A stretch of DNA of 64,000 bases from Puccinia triticina (Eukaryota; Basidiomycota; Pucciniomycetes; Pucciniales; Pucciniaceae): contig NC_070573.1 in assembly GCF_026914185.1 (NCBI RefSeq), positions 2,907,501 through 2,971,500 of the forward strand. The letters are read 5' to 3'. The position numbers were made by a program, and so were the translations under genes. Positions 46,721 through 56,618 of the stretch are shown piece by piece. The notes under the pieces were generated by a model that worked only from the letters and a program-made list of their open reading frames with translations, ran no database searches and had not been told where the DNA came from. Each line of letters begins with the position of its first letter. Within the stretch, counting starts at the first letter, position 1.

Positions 46721-47798
46721 CAACGGTGAAAGGCTACGCTACGCTACAAAAAGCGCCCATTATAGCGCAGCGCAGCGGGCACCCGCTACGTGACTGACCC
46801 AAAAAGCTTTAGCGCAGCGGGTAAACCGCTGCGCTAAATCTAAATATAGCGCACATGCGCTTCTCTCCAAGGGGGAATAGCGCAAGCGCATCCAAAAACG
46901 CTGCGCTTTTGCGCTAAAATAGCGCAGCGCAGCTTGAAAAAGCTTTTTGCCACTATGAGTGCGCTACATGCACTATTTTGCTACAATAGCACAAGCGTGC
47001 CAAAGCTGTGATGCACTTCAAGGCGCTACAGGCTACCAAGCGGGTATACATATACCCCTTGGCTCCTCCCATCCAATGCATACATCCCACAGTGGTGTGA
47101 TCACTCACCATCCCTCACCCTTTCCTCAGTCTGTCACCCTTAATCTGTTCTTCACTTCAGCATGCTCTGTTTCTCCTCTGATCATTTTGCTACAGCCGCC
47201 AAAGATGATAACCCTATTGGGCGCAGCAACAGGGTACTCATCAGTTCTGTCTAGTCTTTCAGTCCAAACAATTGAGTGCTGCATCAGCAGCCAGATGTGT
47301 CTCCGCAAAAATTTCAGGATGGGAGGCAACTTCAAGGACTGTCATAAACTGATTGATGGGGCGCTTAAGAACCCCACATTTGAATCAGCCGTAAGTAAGA
47401 AGAATCCTGGAACATCAAAATAGTTCCTTTATATGATTATCCACTAGAATTTATCTTCCATATTAGGTTTTTCCCCTCAAAATTATTTTTCTCTCTAATG
47501 GAAAATCTAAAATTGAAACAAAAATCACTACTTCCCCCCCACTCCAAAAAAAGCGCCTCAAAAGCGCTACAAAAGCGCTATAAAATAGCGTAGCGCGCGA
47601 TTTATAGCGGAAGCGTAGTGCTTTTGCGCTATTTTCTGGCTATAAATAGCGGCTAAAAAAAGAGAAAATCTACAAGCTTGCACCAAAAAGTGCAAGCGTA
47701 GCCCAAAAACGCTATGAATTAGCGCAGCGCATTCGGGCCAAAAAGCGCTACGCTTTGCGCTGCGCTGCGCTATCTGTAGCGCAGCGCTTTCACCATTG
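46721..47798. mobile_element. Inverted-repeat element with 7-bp target duplication (copy 3, long)
   Basis: The ends are CAACGGTGAAAGGCTACGCT and, reverse complemented, CAATGGTGAAAGCGCTGCGC. It is flanked by ACTCCCA on both sides (46714-46720 and 47799-47805). The outer 300 bp on each side are TAGCGCAGCG/CGCTGCGCTA palindromic filler. Unlike the other copies it has a non-repetitive centre (about 47040-47520) with a frame at 46959-47423 (+, 154 codons) containing TIECCISSQMCLRKNFRMGG, which I do not recognise. It may be the least deleted member of the family. Confidence 0.8.
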
Positions 47799-47934
47799 AC
47801 TCCCAAAGTGCAAAAAACTCCTGATATTGCATCAGGAATTTCCAACCTGGGGAATCTTTGGCAGAAATGGTTTGTCTGTAACGGATTACCTCCCAGAGTC
47901 CGGACCAGTCCTTCAGTGCGCGCACACAACCAAA

Positions 47935-48235
47935 TGACCGGTATGTACCAGTCATTGAGTGGGTACACAACTCAATAATCATTTGATGACAGGTTTGTAC
48001 TGGTAATCAAGTGTTTTCAGTACTCAGTTGATGGCCAGTACAAACCTGACCAGCCCGCCATTGAGTGAGACCCACCCGGCCATCAAGTGTTGTGTCACTC
48101 GATGGCCGGTGCAGACCCGACTGGCCATCAAGTTTTGTGTCACTCGATGGCTGGTTGAGACCCAACCGGTCATTGAGTTGGGTGCGTGGTAGTGTGTGCT
48201 GGCTCACACTTGATGGCCGGTATGCGGGTGTGATC
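47935..48235. repeat. GATGGCCGGT/GATGACCGGT palindromic satellite (third locus)
   Basis: Six or so diverged units such as AATGACCGGTATGTACCAGTCATT and CGATGGCCGGTGCAGACCCGACTGGCCATC are joined by gttgtgtcact spacers. They follow the plan of the 6130-7490 array but are more diverged, implying an older array. Confidence 0.8.
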
Positions 48236-48289
48236 GGGGATAGGTGAAAACACCCTTGAGGGGGTGTTTCTGGCCTTTTTCCTGCTCCT

Positions 48290-48510
48290 GGACCTGATCT
48301 CCTAGAGCCTTTTTTGAAGAAGGAAATCAGGTCCGCAGGAGAGGTTACAGGTACATTTTTTTTCCTGATTCCTGGGACCTGCGCGACCTGATTTTTAACT
48401 TTGAAACCCCCTAATGAAATCAGGTCCACAGGAGACGTTCCAGGTCCATTTTTTTGCTGATTCCTTGGACATGTGCTACCTGATTTTCAACTTTGAAACC
48501 CCCTATTGCT
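48290..48510. repeat. Tandem duplication, unit about 120 bp
   Basis: GAAATCAGGTCCGCAGGAGA...CTGATTTTTAACTTTGAAAC (about 48325-48408) is repeated as GAAATCAGGTCCACAGGAGA...CTGATTTTCAACTTTGAAAC (about 48416-48504), each ending in CCCCCTA. Diverged copies, no coding content. A partial inverse copy (cctgctcctggacctgatctcct) lies at 48280. Confidence 0.8.
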
Positions 48511-49635
48511 TGTCATGTTACCAGGGTCAAGCTCAGTTGTCTTTGGGTGAAAGGCTGCATAAGAGCAGTGTTGGAATTCTGTGAGATTCCTTTTACTTTC
48601 ACCTCTGAAACTTGTTTTATATCATTCTCAAGCATTGTCAGAATCACTGTTAGCACAGAAGTTATCACATCATGTAGTCTAAGAACCGTGAGGAGTAGAT
48701 AACATTTTGTCATACGTGTATCAAACATAGTCTCTGAGATAGAATACTTGAAACTTGTCTCATAGTCACCTTCCTTTTGTTTTTTCTTCTAACCACATTT
48801 TGGCCACTTGTTGTTAGTCTATTTAAACCTAGCATACATCAAGCAATTTACAAATCATCCTTTCTCTCCCTCATTCTCCACGCCCCAACCTGAGCCGCGT
48901 CCGGTGAGATCATCATCCTCATTGCTCCCCTTTCTCAAGCCTTAGAGCTCATCTCCTATCCTCAATCTTCTCTGTGCAGCGGTAACCAGTCGTAATTTTT
49001 AACAAGCAGAATTAATTATAACAGGAGATTTAGATTTGTCCCGCTTGTCAAATTTATTTTTGCAGGTAGGCTGTATGGTAGAATGATTCCAAATTCTTGG
49101 ACAGAGCGGGAAGGAGCTACCAGTAATTTGGGCAGGCTTGAACAGGACTCAACAATATGGGGATTCAAAGTTGACCATGCATGATTTGCTTGCAATTTTA
49201 AAAGTTGGTGTTCAAGGCTTTTCTTGAACACCAACTTTCAAAAAAACATTCATGAATGTTTGGGGGGTGTAGTACAATGTGACTTGCAAAAGTGCATGCA
49301 AGGCAGACCTAGCCAACTTTTAATCCCCCTATTATCTGATGCTGTTGTATTGATTCCACAAATGAATCAAATGTCTAGATAGGCATGAGCTGCTAATTGG
49401 GTCTAGGCACAAAGATTCCAAGAATTGCTGGCACCAGCAAAGTAGCACCCTGGGATCAGAACAGTTTGATAAGAAAAAATGATAATAGATATGCACTTCT
49501 TACACAAAGAAGTAATTGAGAGAATAGAAAAAAGATTAACAGAGGTAAAACAATCATTTTGATCCTCCTGACCAAGTGGCATAAACAAAACTGTACCAGG
49601 TAGAGATTCCTGAACTGATAAGAATATATGTTAAT
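48511..49635. other. AT-rich intergenic sequence downstream of secreted gene B
   Basis: Should contain the 3' end of the minus-strand gene stopping at 49636. An inverted word pair AGTTGGTGTTCAAGGCTTTTCTTGAACACCAACT (49203-49236) forms a perfect hairpin with a short loop. Short frames lack motifs. Confidence 0.45.
49203..49236. repeat. Perfect hairpin about 400 bp downstream of secreted gene B
   Basis: AGTTGGTGTTCAAG is followed six bases later by CTTGAACACCAACT, a 14-bp perfect stem. It may be part of a small element end or an RNA 3' structure. No uridine run follows, and eukaryotic RNA polymerase II does not need such a hairpin, so it is recorded only as a structure. Confidence 0.6.
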
Positions 49636-52016
49636 TCATAGAGGGCGAAAGAAATGTGGAAATTCTTCCAAGTAAAGGTTGAGTTGCTTCTGATATTTAT
49701 CAAACTTGGCAAGTACAATCAATTCTAGCATCTCAATGGTTTTTGAGAAGGAGTCACTGGCTGGATTGTGGATATCTTTGAGCTTCTTGAGTTGGACAAG
49801 GTATCTGAGGTACTGCTCCTCCACGATCTCCTTGGAAGCCTGCGGAAATTGCTTTCCCTCCCGGCCACAAACACTCGCTGCGCGTTCAAAGTGTTGCAAA
49901 AATCCCTGGAATCTCTGTGACCTCCTGAGCTTGGCAACTGTCTCGTGCTCCCTATCAACTCTCCGCCCGTTTGCATCGAGATTGAAGCGCGAAATCCGCC
50001 GATCCTTGCGCATCAAATCGCTCATGTAGGTCAAGCCGTCCGGGTCTAGCAAGGCTTTGCAGTCTTCAAACTTGTCCGACTCCCAGGTAAAATCAATTGG
50101 TCTTTTGTCCGGATCCATCTTGTATCTTTTTGCAAGTGTTTCGAGCAATTGGGCATTGCTGGTGATATGTATGGGGAACAACTGCCCCAGGTCATAATAC
50201 CAGAAGTGGCTGACACTCGAAAACATCCCAATCGTCTCTTCTAAAGCCCACAGTTGCTGGAATTCTTCCGATTGCTTGAATTCATCCGAGATCACCTGGG
50301 GGTATTTCCTCTGGATAAGTCTGGCCATGTCGTATACCACCTTGTAATGTGCAAGTGCTCCATCTCCATCACTCTCACGCCTGAGCTTGAAAACAGCCAC
50401 ATGGGAGATTATCTGTTTTAAGAGGTCGGTCATTTCTGCTACTGAGCAGGCAGTCCCCGGCATTAATTTGTCAAGAAATCGGTGCCAGATTGTCTTGAAA
50501 TCATCAAAAGGTGAATTCTTTTCATATGCAACTCGAGTACGAAGTATTTGGAGCTCCACCAGGTTCCAAGTGTCCTCATCAAAATCTGATCACAGAAAAA
50601 GAGGAAAACGTGAATCAATGATTTTTTTTCCTTCCCATTTAAATCACAATGGACTTATATGGAAGACTCACCCTGGGCAATCTCCTTAAGCTTGCTATTC
50701 TCCAGTTTCTTGTCCTCAGCAATGCTTAATCTGAGGTCAAAGTTGAGATATATGCTTGGGAATTAATGTTGAGGGTACTTGGCCAATATGAAGCTTGCAA
50801 ACAATTGGCCCAGATCTTTTTCCAGTACAAAAGCTGAAAGGTATTTTGGCGAGACAAGTTCAAGATTTTTCAAGTCGTGAAATAAATCAATCATCAGCTC
50901 AGTCCACTCAGACATCTTTAATCTTTCTTCCACCTCCAAATATTCAATAGGAGTCCCAGTGATGCCTTTCACATAATCCCCAAAAAATGAGAGGTGATCA
51001 TAAATTGAATCATAGAACAAACTGTGATGAGAGGGTAATCCTCTTTCCATTGGTAGAAATTTGTTGCCTTCTTGGATTTGAATGATTTTTTGACTATAAA
51101 GACTTTTCATAATATTCTCCAAAATGGTCATGTGCTCAGGGAAGTCTTTTGGAAATATGGTGTCTTGCCTTGAAAATCTGGCTTTCAGGCTGGCAATTTT
51201 GCTTATCATTACTTCTTGATGCCACTCAACCTGCCCTATTTCTTTTATAATAAGAAGAAGAACAAGAAAAAAATGAGTTGATCATTTGGTACTCCTGCAA
51301 TAAGGTTTTTTTAATATACGGACTGCTTAGTTTTATGTTATCCACATCTTTTGGCTGAACATTCAAGTGAGCCTTGTAATTGGAGCCCAAATGGATTGAG
51401 TCTAACAGAAACATCACCATTTCAATAATAATCAGATCAACATTCCAACCAATAGGTACTTTATCAATGAAATGATTTATGTTCTACCTTCTGGCCTGGT
51501 GATTGGTTCACTGGTGGAAGAAGGAGGGCCTTCCTTCTTACCATCCTTCACATCCACAAAATAAATTTTCTTTGAATCACTTTTACTTGGCACTACTGAA
51601 CGGAGTATGAACAATACACATAGCACTTGGGTAAGAAGAAGATATCTTTTGGGGTTGAAGAAAGTATCAGAAATCTGGAAAATTAAAGACAACATACCTG
51701 CAGCTTCTTCCAAGCCTTGGTTTGTAGCAGGTGTTAGTTCTGGGAGACAAATATATCATGAGATGATGGGAAGCCAAATGCAGTGGGGTAATCACAGATT
51801 AGTTGCATTTCTGCTTTTCTCCAATTTGAAGCTCAAAAAACACAAACCTTTCTTAGCATCATTAGCAAAAGTGAAGGTAACACGTGCTTGAGAAGGCCTT
51901 CCACCCATGGGTTTCAATTCCATACCAGAGCTCCTTGGATTAAAGCCTACCAAGAGGAATGCCATGATACACCACCTTTGCATTGACCCACAAGTTTTCT
52001 GGTGAATAACTGGCAT
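49636..52016 (-). CDS. Predicted secreted protein B, lineage-specific, seven exons
   Basis: Not a recognised enzyme. Proposed exons (minus): 52016-51848, 51739-51698, 51595-51488, 51401-51324, 51235-50779, 50730-50672, 50585-49636, about 620 aa. An internal ATG at 51983 gives MQRWCIMAFLLVGFNPRSSG, a better signal peptide, and is the likelier start (609 aa). A basic, low-complexity N-terminal part (GGRPSQARVTFTFANDAKK, then PSKSDSKKIYFVDVKDGKKE) is followed by a long helical region; landmarks are GDYVKGITGTPIEYLEVEER, LFHDLKNLELVSPKYLSAFV and FWYYDLGQLFPIHITSNAQL. The C-terminus ends PHFFRPL. Introns 1-4 and 6 are phase 1; intron 5 (48 nt, phase 2) is the least certain. The architecture resembles secreted protein A (signal peptide, many short phase-1 introns, helical body) but I could not align them. 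Effector function is speculative. Confidence 0.65.
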
Positions 52017-53148
52017 GATTGGATATATGGAAATATTTATGTGAGGGTCAAGAATATTGAAACGTTAAATAAGGGTAGTCATTGACTTGAATATTGTTTG
52101 TTGGTAATGACAATGAAGTGGGCCGTGATAGGTATTTATAACACCTGGTGAATAGGTTGGTCTGGTTATGCAAAAGAAGCTTGAGCACTTGTAAACTATC
52201 CAAGGAATATGATGTGAGGGAGCGCAATCATAGAGCTGGGTACAGCAAGAGAAACAATTAGCAAGGGATTTTTTGAGTAAATCTATGCATTTGGAGATGG
52301 GAAGTAGGTGGGCAAATTTTTTGGGAGTTTGGATTATGATCAATCCAAATGAATGGTGGTAAAAAAACCAAAAAACCTGTGAAAAAGACTGGCTATTTAT
52401 ATCAAGGATGAGGACAATAGCAGCCAAACCATGTTAGGGAAATATCCAGCCTAACCGTTTACACATCATCTGATCTCCCCGCTGGAGCATGTCCAAAATC
52501 TTGTAAAACAGTACCTGTCAAAGCTCTGACCACTCCATTCAAAAGCCCAAATGTGTATTGTTTCTTTTAGAGTGTGCAACAGCAAGACTAAAGTGAAAAA
52601 AAATTCAATGTGTCTTAGTGAGGCCCAGGAAAAAATTCCAAACAAGGCACAAAACAAAACAGAACTTCTAACAAGCCCTACTGTTTTCAAAAACTGTTTA
52701 TGAGGATAACACAATGTGTGATCACAGTGTTAGAGTGAAAACAATTAACTGAAATTGTGTGTAATCCTGGCTTGGCCTATTCATATAGGGCTTTGTTGAG
52801 ACAAGTCCCAATTCCATACAGGGACATGTGGCTGGGAGATGTCTAGTTTGAGGTGTCAGGCTGGGGTTGCATTTCACCAACCTCTCTGTGAGAAAGAGGA
52901 CCTTTGGGTTCTCACTGCGAGAGGCTTGTGGCAAGCTTTCTTTGTAGAGCTTGTTTAAAAACAGGCTGGGGAAAACATCTCCTAAATGTCACTGCAAAAA
53001 TCAAAAGTTTTGCCCAGGGGTCATTTAGTCCTTTGTGCCTGGTAAAACAAAATTATCAATATTTTGAAAATGTCCCAGTGGTAAAAGGTTAAAAACTGAG
53101 CTAAATTCAGCATGCCCAGCCATGAAATAAATACATAAATAATTCAAC
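52017..53148. other. Upstream region of secreted gene B
   Basis: Presumed promoter and unrelated AT-rich DNA. Frames at 52065-52427 (-), 52466-52714 (-) and 52904-53092 (+) have no motifs. GTGAGATCA/TGATCTCACC-type short palindromes are not significant. Confidence 0.35.
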
Positions 53149-53240
53149 ACTCACCAGGGGAGAAAGTGTGGCACTCTCTAGAGAGTGCTAGGCTGTAACT
53201 TTATCATTCAAATGGTTGGAATTCAGGTCAATTTCAGTGT
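53149..53240 (+). repeat. LTR-like start with palindrome (copy 2)
   Basis: TCACCAGGGGAGAAAG is followed by TGTGGCACTCTCTAGAGAGT with the palindrome GCACTCTCTAGAGAGTGC (53171-53188), then AGGCTGTAACTTTATCATT. It matches 11231-11300 and the inverted copy at 56579-56618. The LTR may continue to GACCAACACA near 53780, but no second boundary is proven. Confidence 0.6.
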
Positions 53241-53984
53241 GAAACTTTTGTTTGATTGTTTTTATAACTCATTGGAAACTATTGCATGTAAGTATGATGA
53301 ATTGATGTTTTGAATAATGTGAAATCACAATTCACTCCTCACAAATTGTTGTTCAAATGTAGCCTATCTTACTCATAATTCTAGATTTAATAATTCATTA
53401 TCTTTCATATTGTGATTTGGCAGAACATGAAAATGACTGATGTTCAATTCACTCTCCATAAACATTGATTTTTTTCTGTCAACTAAGAGTGTCTGTGATC
53501 ATTATGTTCAGATGGGTATGTTGTGTGTTTAGGCCAACTGGTGATCACTCATAAAAGCCATTTTGCAATGAAGTGTATATAAAGTTCAACTTGTATGAAG
53601 GATTAAAGTCATGGTAGTCTCTTGTCTTTTTTTTCTGGTGTGGTTGGCTTTGTCCAAAAATTTTGCGGCAAGCTCTATTGTGATTCTGCTTAAGCTTGAA
53701 CAATTCAAGATTTTCAGTGAGCTATTGTTATGGCCTTTGAGCCACAGCACCGGTAAAAGTTTGGTTTTCTGACCAACACAGCTGCAAAATTGGCATGTCA
53801 GCCCCTTATTGTTGCCCAGCAGGAAGGGTTAAAACCTGAACTCAAATGTCAGGATTCCATGATTTTGAGTTCACAGCTCAAAAATCTGTCCAAGCATTCC
53901 TGGAATCACATTATGCGGAGTGTGAGGCATAGGAACCAGCCTATTGGGAAGTACAGCTCCTGCCAACAATTCTCCTGTACTGGC

Positions 53985-55550
53985 TTTTTGAGGAGAGTAA
54001 CAACTCCTTTGTAAAATCTGTCTGTACCGGCTGGAGTTGTGACTACCCTTGATGACTGGTACAGGTGGTGATCAAGGGAAGTGACGACTCCTCCTGATGA
54101 CTGGTCTGTACCCCAATCTTTGGGATGAGTTGTAAATCCCCTCTATGACCTGTACAGGCAACGGTGGGCCGCTACGCTACACTACGCTACAGGGCCACTT
54201 AGCGTTAGCGTAGCGGCAAAAAGCGCCCACCCATTTTGAGTAGCGTTAGCGCGCTGTTAGCGCCGCTACGCTGCGCTACGTTTCAGCGGCGCTAACAGCG
54301 CGCCAATTGTTTGTTGGTGTTAGCGCGCCGCTACAGTCACTACGCTACGCTACAGCGCTTTTAGCGGAAAAAAAGGCCTTTTTTTCAGCTAAAAGCACTG
54401 TGGCGCACCGTAGCGCGCGCGCTTTTGCGCCCTGCGTGTGTAGCGTTAGCGCAATTGCGCGCATCTGCGCTAACGCTACGCTAACAGCTAAATTAGCTGC
54501 GCACCCTTTGCGCGTAGCGTTAGCGCAGAGAAGGCGCAGTTCCGCTAACGCTACGCTAAAAGTTAGCGGAATTCCGCTACGCTACGTCACGCTAACGCTA
54601 CGGTTAGCGTAGCTGGCCCACCGTTGGTACAGGTGGTCATTGAAGGGAGACTTGGAGTGATGACTCCTCCTCATGACTGGTTTGTACCGGTCATCAGGGG
54701 TAATGTAACTCCCCTTGATGACCAGTACTGACCAGCCATTGAGGGAGGTTACACCTCCAATGACTGATCCAGCTGGTCATCAAGGAGTTGTGACTCCCTT
54801 CGATGGCCACCTGTACCGGTCATTGAGGTGGTTACACCTCCTCTTGATGACCGATCTCGGCCGGTCATTGTCAACCCTTCCAGTTCCTCTCAATGACTGG
54901 TACAGACCAGTCATCAAGGCGAGATGTAACCCTTCTCAACGACCAACCTGTGCTGGTCATCGGAGGGAGTAACCACTCCTCCAAAGGGCTGGTACAGACC
55001 AGTCATCAGGAATAGTTGTGAATCCTCTCAATGACCTCCTGTGCCGGTCATTGAGGGGAGTTACAACTCATCCCGACAACCGGTACAGTTGGTCATTGAT
55101 AGGAGTTGTTACTCCGCTTGGTGACCAGTACAGGAGTTCATTGAGGGGAGTTACAACTCTTCCCGATGAGCGGTCATCAAGAGGAGTTGTAACTCCCTTT
55201 GATGAACTCCTGTGCTGGTCATCGGGGAATTACACATCTTTTCGACGACCTTTTGGTGCCGGACATTGAGGGGAGGGATAGCTGCTCTCAATGACCGTTC
55301 TGCACCGGTCTTCAAGGGGAGCCACACCTCCTCTTGATGACCAACTGTACCGCTCATTGGTATGAGTTCTAACTTGCCTCGATGAATGGTACCAACCAGT
55401 GATTGAGAGGAGCTGTCACTCCCCTCGATGTCTGGAACCAAACGGGCGTTGAGGGGTGCTATTCTCCTGATGACTAGCACCTGTACCGGCCATTTGATTA
55501 CCGTTACAGCTGGTCATTGAGATTTTTCATTCCCCTCAATGACCGGCCGT
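53985..55550. repeat. GATGACCGGT-type palindromic satellite (fourth locus)
   Basis: About 1.1 kb of diverged units such as TTGATGACCGGT...ACCGGTCATTGAGG with spacers like ggagttacaactcctc. The array is interrupted by the 54159-54626 element, whose 7-bp duplication GTACAGG is taken from a satellite unit. Units are more diverged than at 6130-7490. Low-complexity frames (54715-54972 and 55018-55269, +) are by-products. Confidence 0.85.
54159..54626. mobile_element. Small inverted-repeat element with 7-bp target duplication (copy 4)
   Basis: The ends CAACGGTGGGCC / GGCCCACCGTTG are perfect. The element is flanked by GTACAGG (54152-54158 and 54627-54633). The 468-bp interior is almost wholly GCTACGCTA / TAGCGTAGCG / AGCGCGC palindromic filler. 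It is inserted within the GATGACCGGT satellite, so it is younger than that array. No coding content: the 101-codon frame at 54307-54612 (+) is alanine repeat. Confidence 0.88.
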
Positions 55551-55563
55551 AATTGATACAATA

Positions 55564-55694
55564 GCACTGTTCACATAAGAAATCTATGACCATGTGAGAG
55601 ATATACATCAGCATACTTTCCCAGCCAAATTGGCTGGCACAATGGGATAAACTTTATTTCAATCTTGCTGATGTTTAGCTTATGTGAACAGTGC
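55564..55694. mobile_element. TA-flanked MITE (copy 2)
   Basis: The inverted ends GCACTGTTCACATAAG / CTTATGTGAACAGTGC are bordered by TA (55562-55563 and 55695-55696). The interior contains TTCCCAGCCAAATTGGCTGG and GGGATAAACTTTATTTC, shared with 34211-34345. Clearly the same family, diverged at the ends. Confidence 0.85.
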
Positions 55695-55696
55695 TA

Positions 55697-56578
55697 ATGT
55701 ACCATGTCTACTCTGATTTTTGGCCAAGCATCAGGGTGTACACCAGTTTGCAGCGGACCATGTTTGTGTCCACCCTGACGTTTGCCGTTTGGCCAAACAT
55801 CACGGTGGACATGTCACACAAGTGACAGGGAAGTGATTTCACTTAACAGCCCTTGAAAGCAAACTCACCAGGCTGCGTTACCCCAGCACTTGTACCCAGT
55901 AACAATCAGACTGAGCACAGTGCCCTCCAAGCCCCAGGCTAACCTGGACTATAAATAAACAGTTGGTAGCAGATGTAGCACCTGTGTGAGCATGGCGCAG
56001 AGGGCCTGGTGAGAGAGCAACAACTCAAGAGAGAATATTACTTGTCCTTGCCCCAGGCCCAGGGCCCACAGCCACAAGCTTCCACCATCATACTTCACCA
56101 ATCAACCTGGCTCCAGGCAGAATTCAACATTGAGCCAGCCTCAATGACCTGGGCGGTCTTGAGATGCCATTAAAGAGAAATTATTGAATACATATTGGGA
56201 TCTTTGAGGTTCAATTCAACCTCCCTGAAATTCTGATGTATGCACTGGTCCAAATTACAATCTACTGCTGCACTTATCTGGCTATATTTTGGGATCTTAC
56301 CTCATGGGATCCGGCAGAAGAATGAAGGTTGTCCCATCCGCAATTTGTAACAGGAGCCCATGACACAAGCCCAGCGCCTACTAATCCTTCAAATAAAATT
56401 CAAGTTGATTTGCACTGGAGTTGTGAATTGGCCAAGGTGAAAATCTGTTTTTTCACCATATTGAGACATAGATAAGATCAGCTTTAGTTGAACATCACAT
56501 CAATGTTGATTTAAGCATGAGTTACACATGCTCCAATATTTGACATCAGTCTGGGTTACCCAACAAACATATGGTCTG
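55697..56578. other. Intergenic sequence
   Basis: TTGGCCAAGCATCAGGGTG (55722) and TTGGCCAAACATCACGGTGG (55790) are related words 68 bp apart; the first is followed by TACACC, the second by ACATG. No gene or bounded element was recognised. Confidence 0.35.
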
Positions 56579-56618
56579 GCACTCTCTAGAGAGTGCCACA
56601 CTTTCTCCCCTGGTGACT
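56579..56618 (-). repeat. LTR-like start with palindrome (copy 3, inverted)
   Basis: GCACTCTCTAGAGAGTGC at 56579-56596 is followed by CACACTTTCTCCCCTGGTGA, the inverse of the 53149 junction. The presumed LTR therefore runs leftward from here on the minus strand. Similarity to copy 2 beyond the palindrome is not evident, so it is probably a truncated relative. Confidence 0.55.
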
